DNA of 64,000 bases from Nocardia inohanensis NBRC 100128 (GTDB taxonomy: Bacteria; Actinomycetota; Actinomycetes; Mycobacteriales; Mycobacteriaceae): NCBI RefSeq assembly GCF_001612945.1, contig NZ_BDBK01000012.1, forward strand, positions 62,001 through 126,000, read 5' to 3'. How positions within the stretch are numbered: the stretch's first letter is position 1; every line of letters starts with the position of its first letter. The notes under the pieces are model-generated. The model had not been told where the DNA came from, made no database searches, and saw nothing but the letters and a program-made list of their open reading frames with translations. Below are positions 51,326 to 59,920 of the stretch, one piece after another. The translations under genes were made by a program, and so were the position numbers.

Positions 51326-52947
51326 GAGAGCTCCTCGGGAGTGGCTGAATTTGTTCCACGAATGGCAGCGGCCTTGGCCCAGGCGTAATCGGCTTTGCCG
51401 TTGGCGTGCCTGCCGACCCGGTCTACGCGAATGAAAACTTTGGGAATCTTGTAGCCCGCCAGGGCTTCCCGGCAGCCCGCGCGCAGCTGCTCGACGGTCA
51501 CGGTGGTGTCGGCGGGTTGATAGAGGGCGACCACCTCCTGTCCCCAGCGTTCGCTGGGACGGCCCACCACCACCGCGTCGGCGATGCCGGGCAGGCCGCG
51601 CACCACCTGCTCGACTTCTTCGGCGAAGACCTTCTCACCGCCGGTATTGATGGTGGTGGCTTCCCGGCCGAGGAACTCGAATTCGCCGGTGGCGGTGAGC
51701 CGGGCGCGGTCGCCGGGCACCGAATAGCGGCGTCCTTCGATGGTGACGAAGGTGGCGGCGGTCTTGTCCGGGTCACCCAGGTAGCCCATGGGAATGGAAC
51801 CGCCCTGGGCCAGCCAGCCGATCTCGTCGCTGCCGGGTTCGACCGTGCGAGTGCGGTTTTCGTCGATGAGCGCGGTATTTCCGCGTGCCGCGAAGGTGCT
51901 GGATCCGGAGCCGCGTTTGGCGTGCAGGCCGGTCTCCGAGGAGCCGAGCATATCGCTGATGCGCAGCCCCGGAATCAGTTCCGCGAGCCGGTCCTTCAGC
52001 GAATCACGCAGCGCGGCACCGCTGTTCACGATCAGTCTCAGCGCGGGGAGCGCGCGCGGGCGAGCTTCCAGCTCGGCCACCATGGGCGCACCGAACGCAT
52101 CGCCGACGATGGCCATGGAGGTGACGCCATGCTTTTCACAGGTGTCCAGCAGGACGGCGGCGTCGAACTTCTCCGGGTTCGGCTGAATCACCACCGTCGC
52201 GCCGGAGAGCCAGCCGCCCAACGCGATTCCGGTGCCCGCGCCGTGCATGAGCGGTGGTGCCGGGAGCACCCGGCCGCGAATCCGCACCGCCCGTTCCACG
52301 ACCTCATCCACGGTTTCGGCTTTACGCACGCCCATCGGCCCCGCCACCAGGTCCCCGACGCGCCAGATGACGCCCTTGGGCATGCCGGTGGTGCCGCCGG
52401 TGTAGAGCAGATGCCGGTCGTCCGGGCTGGAATCCGGTACACCCTGCGCGGGATCGGCTGCGGCCAGGGCACTTTCGTAATCCAGTGCGCCGTCGAGCAG
52501 CGGCGCACCGCTGCCGTCATCCACCTGGATAAGCAACGGCTGGTGGTCGAGTTCTTCGAGGGCCGCCGCCAGGGTGCCGGCGAAGTGCCCGCCGAACAAC
52601 ACCGCCTTGGCGTCCGCGTCCCGCAGCAGATAGGCCAGCTCACCGGGCGTGTACCGATAGTTGATATTGAACGGCGCGACGGACGCCTTGTGCGCGCCCA
52701 GCACGCCTTCCAGGTACTCCGCGCCATTGTGCAGATAGACGCCGAGGTGATCTTGCCCGGTCTCCCAGCCGTTCTCGACCGGCTTGCGCCCACCGAGTCC
52801 GTGGGCGCGCAGCACCGCGGCGAGCGCGCGAGTGCGGGTGGTGGTCTCCGACCAGCTGTAGACGCGCCGCCCGGTGATCACACACGGTTCCTCGGGCAGC
52901 GCGGCGGCGATCGCCTCGTGCAGCGTGGCCAGGTCGAATTCGGCCAT
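51322..52947 (-). CDS. Acyl-CoA synthetase, FadD19-like
   Basis: 541 residues, AMP-binding fold. The P-loop reads LYTGGTTGMPKGVIWR, the variant seen in the FadD17/FadD19 group used for steroid side chains; also MLGSSETG and PGDRARL, with the C-terminal lysine in HANGKADY. It activates a carboxylic acid, here probably the P450 product, to its CoA thioester. The P450 gene overlaps its end; 94 bases separate it from the DUF35 gene upstream. Confidence 0.88.
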   Translation of the reverse strand: MAEFDLATLHEAIAAALPEEPCVITGRRVYSWSETTTRTRALAAVLRAHGLGGRKPVENGWETGQDHLGVYLHNGAEYLEGVLGAHKASVAPFNINYRYTPGELAYLLRDADAKAVLFGGHFAGTLAAALEELDHQPLLIQVDDGSGAPLLDGALDYESALAAADPAQGVPDSSPDDRHLLYTGGTTGMPKGVIWRVGDLVAGPMGVRKAETVDEVVERAVRIRGRVLPAPPLMHGAGTGIALGGWLSGATVVIQPNPEKFDAAVLLDTCEKHGVTSMAIVGDAFGAPMVAELEARPRALPALRLIVNSGAALRDSLKDRLAELIPGLRISDMLGSSETGLHAKRGSGSSTFAARGNTALIDENRTRTVEPGSDEIGWLAQGGSIPMGYLGDPDKTAATFVTIEGRRYSVPGDRARLTATGEFEFLGREATTINTGGEKVFAEEVEQVVRGLPGIADAVVVGRPSERWGQEVVALYQPADTTVTVEQLRAGCREALAGYKIPKVFIRVDRVGRHANGKADYAWAKAAAIRGTNSATPEELS

Positions 52948-53041
52948 GAGGTAATCCCTCGCTTTCAGTATCCGGCCGTACGGCCATGCCGCCGGCGAAT
53001 GAAGTGGTCGGATCGGGTGGCGGCGAAGACCGCGGTCGCCG

Positions 53042-53470
53042 TCATACCGGCTCGCCGTCGCCGACGACCCACACCGGATAGCTCTCGCCGTCGGCGGGGT
53101 GGACGAAGTCGGCGCGCAATGCCGCGCCCGCGCTCGGCTCGCCCAGGATCGCGGCGTACAGCCAAGGGCCTTCGGCCAATTCGACGACGCCGACCGTGTA
53201 GGGCACCAGTTCCTGATAGGCCCGGTTCGGGGCTTTGTGCACCACCGTCCAGGTGATCAGCGTGCCCGCGCCCGAGGCCGTGACCCAGGTCAGCTCGGTT
53301 CCCGCGCAGTCGGTGCACACCATCGCTTCGGGAGCCAGCGCTACACCGCATCCCGCGCACTTCTTGATCGCGACCTCACCGCGCCGCGCGGCATCGAAGA
53401 ATTCGGCGCTCTTGCCGTCCCGGCGCATGACCGGCCACCCGGCTGCGCCACGGTCGATTCCGCTCATCAC
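53042..53470 (-). CDS. DUF35 zinc-ribbon/OB-fold protein
   Basis: 142 residues. A rubredoxin-like zinc ribbon (KKCAGCGVALAPEAMVCTDC) is followed by an OB fold (ITWTVVHKAPNRAYQ, then PYTVGVVELAEG). Such proteins bind CoA and pair with thiolase-like or hydratase partners, as ChsH2-DUF35 with the aldolase Ltp2 in cholesterol side-chain degradation. The GTG start overlaps the stop of the thiolase-like gene, which is the expected partner. An ATG at 53467 is the alternative start. Confidence 0.9.
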   Translation of the reverse strand: MMSGIDRGAAGWPVMRRDGKSAEFFDAARRGEVAIKKCAGCGVALAPEAMVCTDCAGTELTWVTASGAGTLITWTVVHKAPNRAYQELVPYTVGVVELAEGPWLYAAILGEPSAGAALRADFVHPADGESYPVWVVGDGEPV

Positions 53471-54624
53471 GCGGCCCCGCTCAAGACCAGGGTGGCGTGG
53501 TGTTCGAGCACGCCGCCGCTGCCGCTGACCATGATCACGTCCTTCTTGCCGACCTGCCGCGCGCCGGCTTGGCCGCGCGCCTGCACGACCGCTTCGACGA
53601 TCGGCGTGAAGCCGGTCAGGTAGTAGCTCGACAGCTGGCCGCCGCCGGTATTGCAGGGCAGGCTGCCGCCGGGTCCGAGCTTGCCGTCGGAAACGAACGC
53701 GCCGCCTTCGCCTTTGGCGCAGAAGCCGTAATCCTCGAGGGTGACCAGGACGGTGAAGGTGTAGCTGTCGTAGAGCTCGAGCAGATCCACGTCGGCGACC
53801 GAGACTCCGGCCATGCGCAGCGCCGCCGGTCCCGCGACCGCGGCACCCGTGCGCAGGCCGAAGTCCGAACCGGTGCGCATCACCTGACCGGGGTGGGCTT
53901 GGGCCCAGCCGAGGATGTCGACGGGCGGTTGTGCCAGTTCACGGGCGCGTTCGACCGAGGTGACGATCACGGCCGCACCACCGTTGGAGACCAGGCAGCA
54001 GTCCAGCAGATGCAGCGGATCGGCGATCAGCGGTGAGGACTGGTGGTCTTCGAGGGTGATCGGGGCGGTGAACTGCGCGGCCGGGTTCCGCGCCGCCCAG
54101 CCGCGCTGGCCGACCGCGATCGCGCCGAGCTGCGCGCTGGTGGTGCCGTAGGTTTCGAAATGCCTGCGGGCGGCCATGGCGTAGAACAGATTCGGGGTGA
54201 TCGCGCCGATACCGAGGTGGTAGGAGGCGAATCCGCTGGGCAGGCTGCGCTGTGTGCCGAAAGCGTCACGGGCGGAGCTTTTCTCCCGCAGCGGCGCGTC
54301 GGCGAAGACGCAGGCGACCGCGGTGGCCTCACCGGAGGCGATCGCCTGTGCCGCGGCGGCGATCATGGCCGCCGGGCTCGCCCCGAGCGCATGGATTTCG
54401 GCGAGTAACCGAAGATCTCGCAGCCCCAACACCTTTTGCAGCGAGAGCTTCGGCGACCCCTGGGTGCCCGGGCTGACCAGCAGCCCGTCCAGATCGGTGA
54501 GCGCCAGACCGGCGTCCGCCGCCGCCAGCCGCACCGCTTCGGCGGCGAAATCCGTTGCGCTACGCCCGTATACCTTGCCGACGTCGGTGAGACCGAGTCC
54601 GGCGATCGCCGCCGTGGCCGCCAT
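53467..54624 (-). CDS. Thiolase-fold lipid-transfer protein, Ltp2-like, without the thiolase cysteine
   Basis: 385 residues, SCP-x/Ltp type. Where thiolases have the acyl-accepting cysteine, this protein reads AEIHALGASPAAM. The C-terminal part is tyrosine-rich (LYDSYTFTVLVTLEDYGFC, then GGQLSSYYLTGF), as in Ltp2 aldolases that cleave carbon-carbon bonds without that cysteine. The fused translation with the DUF35 gene supports a retro-aldolase pair. GGGAGG lies 8 bases before the ATG, which overlaps the hydratase TAA. Confidence 0.88.
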   Translation of the reverse strand: MAATAAIAGLGLTDVGKVYGRSATDFAAEAVRLAAADAGLALTDLDGLLVSPGTQGSPKLSLQKVLGLRDLRLLAEIHALGASPAAMIAAAAQAIASGEATAVACVFADAPLREKSSARDAFGTQRSLPSGFASYHLGIGAITPNLFYAMAARRHFETYGTTSAQLGAIAVGQRGWAARNPAAQFTAPITLEDHQSSPLIADPLHLLDCCLVSNGGAAVIVTSVERARELAQPPVDILGWAQAHPGQVMRTGSDFGLRTGAAVAGPAALRMAGVSVADVDLLELYDSYTFTVLVTLEDYGFCAKGEGGAFVSDGKLGPGGSLPCNTGGGQLSSYYLTGFTPIVEAVVQARGQAGARQVGKKDVIMVSGSGGVLEHHATLVLSGAA

Positions 54625-55418
54625 TACCGGCCCTCCCACTTCGGCTTGCGCTTCTCGGCGAAGGCGCGCGGGCCTTCCTTGGCGTCGGCGGTGCGCATGA
54701 TGACCCGCGCGGCGTCGTCACTGAGCTTCCACGCCTCGTCCTCCCAATCCGGCAGGGCCGCGGCCTGATACAGCACGCGCTTACTAGCCTGCACGGCCAG
54801 CGGGGCATTGCGGGCGATCCGGTTCGCCAGTTCGAGCGCGGTATCCAGCACCTGATCGCCGGGCACCACGCGGTTGACCAGCCCCCACCGCAGCGCCTCC
54901 TCCGGCGCGATGGGCGCACCGGTCATGGTGGCTTCCAGCGCGATCGACAGCGGAACGCGCCGCGCCAGCCGCAGGAGCCCGCCACCCGCGGCGATGATGC
55001 CGTGCCGCACCTCGGGCAGCCCCAGCGTGGCCTCCGCGCCCATCACGGCCAGATCGCAGGCCAGCACGAATTCAGTGCCGCCGCCCAGGGCGTAGCCGTT
55101 GACCGCCGCGATGAGCGGCTTGTCGATCAGCCGCTTCATGATGCCGCCGAACCCGCGCTCGTGCTGTTCCGGTCCGATCAGTGACCGCTTGGCGGCCACT
55201 TCCTTCAAGTCCGCGCCCGCACAGAACGCCTTGCCCGCGCCCGTCAGAATGCCGACCCGCAATTCCGGGTCGGCGAGGAATTCGTCCACCGCCTCCTGCA
55301 TCGCGATCGACATGGCGGCGTTGACCGCGTTCATCGCGTGCGGGCGGTTCATCGTGATGATCGCGACGTGGCCGTCCTTGCGGAGGTACGCGGGTCGCTC
55401 TTCGTCGGGCTGAACCAT
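54624..55418 (-). CDS. Enoyl-CoA hydratase/isomerase-family protein
   Basis: 264 residues, crotonase fold with oxyanion segments FCAGADLKEV and NGYALGGGTEFVLAC and the glutamate in LGLPEVRHG. It would hydrate an enoyl-CoA produced by the operon's dehydrogenases. First gene of the long operon; a CATAAT -10-like box 9 bases before the ATG implies a leaderless message, and the operator sits directly upstream. Confidence 0.92.
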   Translation of the reverse strand: MVQPDEERPAYLRKDGHVAIITMNRPHAMNAVNAAMSIAMQEAVDEFLADPELRVGILTGAGKAFCAGADLKEVAAKRSLIGPEQHERGFGGIMKRLIDKPLIAAVNGYALGGGTEFVLACDLAVMGAEATLGLPEVRHGIIAAGGGLLRLARRVPLSIALEATMTGAPIAPEEALRWGLVNRVVPGDQVLDTALELANRIARNAPLAVQASKRVLYQAAALPDWEDEAWKLSDDAARVIMRTADAKEGPRAFAEKRKPKWEGR

Positions 55419-55431
55419 GCCTCTATTATTA

Positions 55432-55449
55432 TGACCGTACGGGCGGTCA
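55432..55449. promoter_or_regulatory. 18-bp palindromic operator, site 3 (ECH operon / ferredoxin reductase)
   Basis: TGACCGTACGGGCGGTCA, a full match to TGACYG-N6-CRGTCA, between the divergent ECH (55418) and ferredoxin reductase (55493) starts, overlapping the expected -35 of the ECH promoter. Confidence 0.8.
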
Positions 55450-55492
55450 GTCAATGTCCGGTCCCAACTACCAACTATTCGAGGAACCCGCC

Positions 55493-57097
55493 ATGGCCTA
55501 CGTCATCACCCAGCGCTGCTGCAACGATGCCACCTGCATCGCCGAGTGCCCGGTGGACTGCATCCGGCCGACGCCGGATCAACCGGAGTTCGCCACCGCG
55601 GAGATGCTCTATATCGATCCGGACACCTGCATCGACTGCGGGGCGTGCGCGGATTCCTGCCCGGTGCAGGCGATCTTCCCCGAGGACGAGCTGAGCGCCT
55701 CGCTGGAGCGCTATCGGGAGATCAATGCCGAGTACTTCCAGGAGCATCCCCTCGAACCGGATGTGAATCCGATCGCCGCCGACCTGCGCCCGCCCCGGGA
55801 AATGGGGCCCCTGCGGGTGGCCATCGTCGGCGCGGGGCCGTCCGCCTGCTACGCCGCGCAGGATCTGCTGGCGCGCGGCGGTGTCGAGGTGGATATGTTC
55901 GATCGGCTGCCCACGCCGTGGGGGCTGGTGCGCGCGGGTGTCGCGCCCGATCACGCGGGCACCAAGACCGTCACCGATGCCTTCGCCGCGGCGTTCCGGC
56001 GCGACAACTTCCGTTTCCACCTCAATGTGGAAGTGGGCGAGCACATTTCTCACGAGGAGCTCCTGGCTCATCACCACGCGGTGATCTATGCCGTCGGCGC
56101 GGCCACCGACAAGCGGCTGGGGATTCCGGGCGAGGACCTGCCCGGCAGTCACTCGGCCACCGAGTTCGTCGCCTGGTACAACGGGCATCCCGACTTCGCG
56201 GATCGGCAGTTCGATCTCAGCGGGGAGCGCGCGGTCATCGTCGGCAACGGCAATGTGGCATTGGATATCGCGCGCATTCTCACCGCCGATCCCGAGCAGC
56301 TCGCGAGCACCGATATCGCCGACCATGCCCTGGAGGCGCTGCGCCACAGCCGCATTCGGGAAGTGGTGCTGCTCGGCCGGCGCGGTCCGGCCCAGGCCGC
56401 CTACACGTCGCCGGAGTTCCTGGCCCTCGGTCATCTGCCGAACGTCGACGTGGTGATCGAGAGCGCCGACCTGGAACCGTCCGTGGCGTTGAAGGTGCGG
56501 CTCGCGCACGAGTACGCCGGGCGTCCCGTCAATCCCGGCAACAAGCGAATCGTCTTCCGCTACCTCACCTCCCCCACCGCCCTCACCGGCGACGATCGGG
56601 TGGAGGCAATCGAGCTGAGCCGGAACCGGCTGGTGCCCTCCGATTCCGGGCCGGTCGCCGAACCCACCGGTGAGACCGAGACGCTCGCCACGGGGCTCGT
56701 GCTGCGCTCCATCGGCTATCGCGGAGAACCGGTCCCGGCCTTGCCCTTCGACGACGAGCGCGGCATCGTGCCCAGTGATCAGGGCAGCGTCGTGCCGCGC
56801 GTCTATGTCACCGGCTGGATCAAGCGCGGTGCGCGCGGGGTCATCGGCACCAACAAGGTCGATGCCAAGGAGACCGTCGACCGGATCATCGCCGATTTCA
56901 TCGACGGAACGCTGCCCACTCCCCTGCACGATCGGGACGCCCTGGCGAAGCTGGTGCGCGAGCGCCGGCCGGAGGTCGTCGACGGTGACGGCTGGACTGC
57001 GATCGACGCCGCCGAACGCGGCGCGGGCCGGGTCGCGGGCCGCCCGCGCGTCAAGCTCACCAGCACCGCGGAGCTGCTTCGGGCCGCCAACCCGTAA
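55493..57097 (+). CDS. fprB: Fused 7Fe-type ferredoxin and NADP reductase (FprB-like)
   Basis: 534 residues. Residues 1-70 are a ferredoxin (QRCCNDATCIAECPVDC, then DTCIDCGACADSCPVQ) able to hold two iron-sulfur clusters. Residues 105-530 are an adrenodoxin-reductase-like flavoprotein (VAIVGAGPSACYAAQDLL, IVGNGNVALDIARIL). It moves electrons from NADPH to the cluster and on to acceptors such as P450s. GAGGAA stands before the ATG at 55493; an ATG at 55454 is possible but overlaps the promoter region. Divergent from, and sharing an operator with, the P450-containing operon. Confidence 0.93.
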   Translation: MAYVITQRCCNDATCIAECPVDCIRPTPDQPEFATAEMLYIDPDTCIDCGACADSCPVQAIFPEDELSASLERYREINAEYFQEHPLEPDVNPIAADLRPPREMGPLRVAIVGAGPSACYAAQDLLARGGVEVDMFDRLPTPWGLVRAGVAPDHAGTKTVTDAFAAAFRRDNFRFHLNVEVGEHISHEELLAHHHAVIYAVGAATDKRLGIPGEDLPGSHSATEFVAWYNGHPDFADRQFDLSGERAVIVGNGNVALDIARILTADPEQLASTDIADHALEALRHSRIREVVLLGRRGPAQAAYTSPEFLALGHLPNVDVVIESADLEPSVALKVRLAHEYAGRPVNPGNKRIVFRYLTSPTALTGDDRVEAIELSRNRLVPSDSGPVAEPTGETETLATGLVLRSIGYRGEPVPALPFDDERGIVPSDQGSVVPRVYVTGWIKRGARGVIGTNKVDAKETVDRIIADFIDGTLPTPLHDRDALAKLVRERRPEVVDGDGWTAIDAAERGAGRVAGRPRVKLTSTAELLRAANP

Positions 57098-57114
57098 GGC
57101 GGACAGACGAACAG

Positions 57115-57153
57115 CGAAATCGGCCGGTGCGTGAGACGCACCGGCCGATTTCG
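57115..57153. terminator. Bidirectional terminator
   Basis: An 18-bp perfect stem (57115-57132 with 57136-57153, arm CGAAATCGGCCGGTGCGT) and loop GAG, between the convergent reductase and phosphotransferase genes. Confidence 0.88.
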
Positions 57154-57169
57154 TATTCCGCTCGGTTGT

Positions 57170-58237
57170 TCAGTCGATCAGCGCAGCGGCCTCGGCGAAC
57201 AATTGCAGGGTGATCGCATGCAGGTGATCGCCGATGGCCTTGGGCGCCTTACCCGCGACGGCACGGGCATGCGTGCCCTCGAGAATGATCCCGAGTTTGA
57301 ACCCGGCCAGCACCGTGTACCAGGTGATGGCGCTCAAATCCCGGTCGGAGAAACGGGCGTAGTGCTCGATCATCTCCGCCGCGGTCGGAAGACCGCCCGC
57401 GGCAGCCAGTTTCGGGGTGACCGCCGCACCGGCCGCCCCGGACGGGCTGGTGGCGATCTGCCAGCCCAGATCGAGCAGCGGGTCGCCGATGGTGGACATT
57501 TCCCAATCCACCATGGCGGCCAGTTCGGGACCGTCGTGGCGGAACATCATATTGGCCAGATGGCAATCGCCGTGCATGATGCCCGGCTGCCACCGGGTAG
57601 GGCGATGCGCCTTGAGCCAGGCCGAAACCTGCTCCAGCTCAGGGATTTCCGGTCCGGCGTATCCCGGATTGGATCGGTATCCGTCGAGTTCACGCAGCCA
57701 GCGCGGCACCTGGCGTTCCAGGAACCCTTCCGGTTTGCCGTAATCGGCCAGCCCGAGGGCGGTGTGGTCGAGCGCTCCCAGCCGGGCGATGCCTTCGACG
57801 GCCGACAGCGCCATGGCGTGCCGCACGGCCGCGTCTCCGGCGTGCAGGTCCGGAAGGTCGGTACCCGGGTTGAAGCCGTCGACAGGCTCCATCAGATAGC
57901 CCACCAGACCGGGCAGCGCCGGTCCGTCATCGGACACGGCGATCACGCGAGGCGCGCGAACGTCGGTGTCGCGCAAGGCACGTAGCAGCCGGGCCTCGCG
58001 GCGCAGCACGTCATTGCTGACCGGCCGCAGATGCCGGGGCGGGCGGCGCAGCACATACTCGCGCCCACCGCGACGGAAGCGCAGCATGATGTTCTGCGTC
58101 CCGCCGCCGATCGGCTGGATGTCGGTGACAGCGCCCGGCGGCAGGCCCTCCGCGTCCATCCACGCGCCCACCGCCTCGGGGTCGATGGGCTGCCAAGCCA
58201 CGGCTTCCGATTCGATTTCGTTGCTGGACAATGTCAT
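57170..58237 (-). CDS. Phosphotransferase-family protein (APH/kinase fold)
   Basis: 355 residues of the aminoglycoside-phosphotransferase/choline-kinase fold. Catalytic loop MHGDCHLANMMF and metal site VDWEMSTIGDPLLDL are intact. In actinobacterial lipid-degradation clusters such proteins accompany acyl-CoA dehydrogenases and probably phosphorylate a hydroxyacyl intermediate rather than an antibiotic. The ATG overlaps the ligase stop (ATGA). Last gene of the ALDH-FadD-APH operon. Confidence 0.88.
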   Translation of the reverse strand: MTLSSNEIESEAVAWQPIDPEAVGAWMDAEGLPPGAVTDIQPIGGGTQNIMLRFRRGGREYVLRRPPRHLRPVSNDVLRREARLLRALRDTDVRAPRVIAVSDDGPALPGLVGYLMEPVDGFNPGTDLPDLHAGDAAVRHAMALSAVEGIARLGALDHTALGLADYGKPEGFLERQVPRWLRELDGYRSNPGYAGPEIPELEQVSAWLKAHRPTRWQPGIMHGDCHLANMMFRHDGPELAAMVDWEMSTIGDPLLDLGWQIATSPSGAAGAAVTPKLAAAGGLPTAAEMIEHYARFSDRDLSAITWYTVLAGFKLGIILEGTHARAVAGKAPKAIGDHLHAITLQLFAEAAALID

Positions 58238-59880
58238 TCGGCGTACAGCGCTTCGATCTCGGCGGCGTACTTGGCGGCGATGGGCTTGCGGCGCAGCTTG
58301 CCGGTCGGGGTCAGCTCTTCCCCGCCTTCGTTCCACACGGTCGGCAACAGCGCGAACTTCTTGATCTGCTCCACCCGCGCGAGTTTCGCATTGCCCGCGT
58401 CCACCCCCTGCTGGACGGCCTCGAGCACCCGCGCGTCCTTGGCCAGCACCGCCGGATCCGGATCCAGACCGAACTTCTCCGCGAAGGCGGGCACCGCCGC
58501 GCCGTCCAGGGTGACGAGTGCGACGTTGTAGGGCCGCCCGTCCCCGATGGCCACCACCGCGCCGATGAGCAGCGACTCGGTGGAGATGGCGCTCTCGATA
58601 TTGCTGGGCGACATGTTCTTTCCGCCCGCGTTGATGATGAGTTCCTTCTTGCGGTCGACGATGGTGTAGTACCCCTCGTCGTCCACGGTCACGATGTCGC
58701 CGGTGTGCACCCAGCCGTCGGCGTCCTTGGCTTCGGCCGTCTGCGCCGGATCATTGCGGTAGCCCTTCATGGTGAACGGCGCGCGGATCAGCAGCTCACC
58801 GTCGTCGAGCACGCGCCCTTCGTAACCGGGCAGCAAAGTGCCGATGGTGCCGGGCTTGGCGCGTTCCGGCGGCGCGGCGGTGACCAAGCCGATCTCGGAC
58901 ATGCCCCAGATATCGGTGACCGGGATGCGCAGCTTTCGCAGGAAGGTGAAGACCCCGAGCGGGCAGGCCGCCGCACCGGTCATCGCCCACTTCACTTGTT
59001 CCAGACCGAGTTTCGCGCGGATGGCGTCGATCACCTGCGGAACACCGGCCTCGAATCCGGCGCGCAGCTGCTCGTTCGCGTCGAGCTGCAACTCCACGCC
59101 CGCCTTCAGCTTCTCCCACACCCGGGGCACGGCGGTGAAAATGGTCGGCCGGACTTCGGCCAAAGTCTGTGGCAGTCGCGACAAGTCGTTGAGCGTAGTC
59201 AGCTGCGCGCCATTGAGAATGCTGAAGTAATAGGTGACGCACCGATCCGCGGCGTGCGCCGACGGCAGGTACGAGATCAGGCGATCACCGCTGTCGATGG
59301 GGAACGTGCTCGTGACCGCTCCCTGCATCCCCAGCACGCCGCGATGGGTGTGCTCCACGCCCTTCGGCGGCCCCGTGGTGCCCGAGGTGTAGATCATGCA
59401 CAGCACGTCGTCGGGCAGCACCGCGTTCCAGGCCGCTTCGAAGTCGAATCCGGGCGCGGGCGCGAGCCGGTCCAGATCGCCGTCCTCCACCACGAAGACG
59501 TGTTCGACGACGGCGCCGGACTCCTCCAGCTTCGCCAGGTACTGCCGCTCGGTCACCAGGATCTTCGTATCCGAATGGGTGAGCAGATAATTGATCTGTT
59601 CCGGTGCGGAGGTGTTGTAGATCGAGAACGTGGTCGCGCCCAGATGATTGGCGGCCATCTCGGTCAGATTGAACTCGGGCCGGTTGGTGAGCAGGCTGGC
59701 GAACACGTCGCCGCGGCCCAGCCCGAGGGCGGCGAATCCGCCCGCGAGCCGGCGCACCTCGGCCCCGTACTCAGCCCACGTGTAGGTCTGCGCACCGTCG
59801 AAATTGCGCAGCGCGACGATGTCCGGATGGTCGGCCACCTGGCGTTGGAACGCCTGGGGCAGGGTCTGCGGTTCGGCCAT
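58234..59880 (-). CDS. Long-chain acyl-CoA synthetase (FadD-type)
   Basis: 548 residues, AMP-binding, long-chain group (IYTSGTTGPPKGVEHTH, YLPSAHAADR, GWVHTGDIV, DRKKELIINAGGKNMSPSNI). It activates a fatty acid, plausibly the product of the upstream aldehyde dehydrogenase, to acyl-CoA. 40 bases after ALDH and overlapping the phosphotransferase. It is distinct from the FadD19-like enzyme at 51322 in P-loop and C-terminal motifs. Confidence 0.92.
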   Translation of the reverse strand: MAEPQTLPQAFQRQVADHPDIVALRNFDGAQTYTWAEYGAEVRRLAGGFAALGLGRGDVFASLLTNRPEFNLTEMAANHLGATTFSIYNTSAPEQINYLLTHSDTKILVTERQYLAKLEESGAVVEHVFVVEDGDLDRLAPAPGFDFEAAWNAVLPDDVLCMIYTSGTTGPPKGVEHTHRGVLGMQGAVTSTFPIDSGDRLISYLPSAHAADRCVTYYFSILNGAQLTTLNDLSRLPQTLAEVRPTIFTAVPRVWEKLKAGVELQLDANEQLRAGFEAGVPQVIDAIRAKLGLEQVKWAMTGAAACPLGVFTFLRKLRIPVTDIWGMSEIGLVTAAPPERAKPGTIGTLLPGYEGRVLDDGELLIRAPFTMKGYRNDPAQTAEAKDADGWVHTGDIVTVDDEGYYTIVDRKKELIINAGGKNMSPSNIESAISTESLLIGAVVAIGDGRPYNVALVTLDGAAVPAFAEKFGLDPDPAVLAKDARVLEAVQQGVDAGNAKLARVEQIKKFALLPTVWNEGGEELTPTGKLRRKPIAAKYAAEIEALYAE

Positions 59881-59920
59881 GGGGTACTCCTGTGTGAATC
59901 TTCGCCTAGATGTGGACGGG

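Noticed and set aside
52974..52985. GGCCGTACGGCC palindrome upstream of the FadD19-like gene as a sixth operator
   Set aside because: It is palindromic and shares CGTACG, but lacks the TGAC and GTCA outer arms and their spacing, so it does not fit the 18-bp operator.
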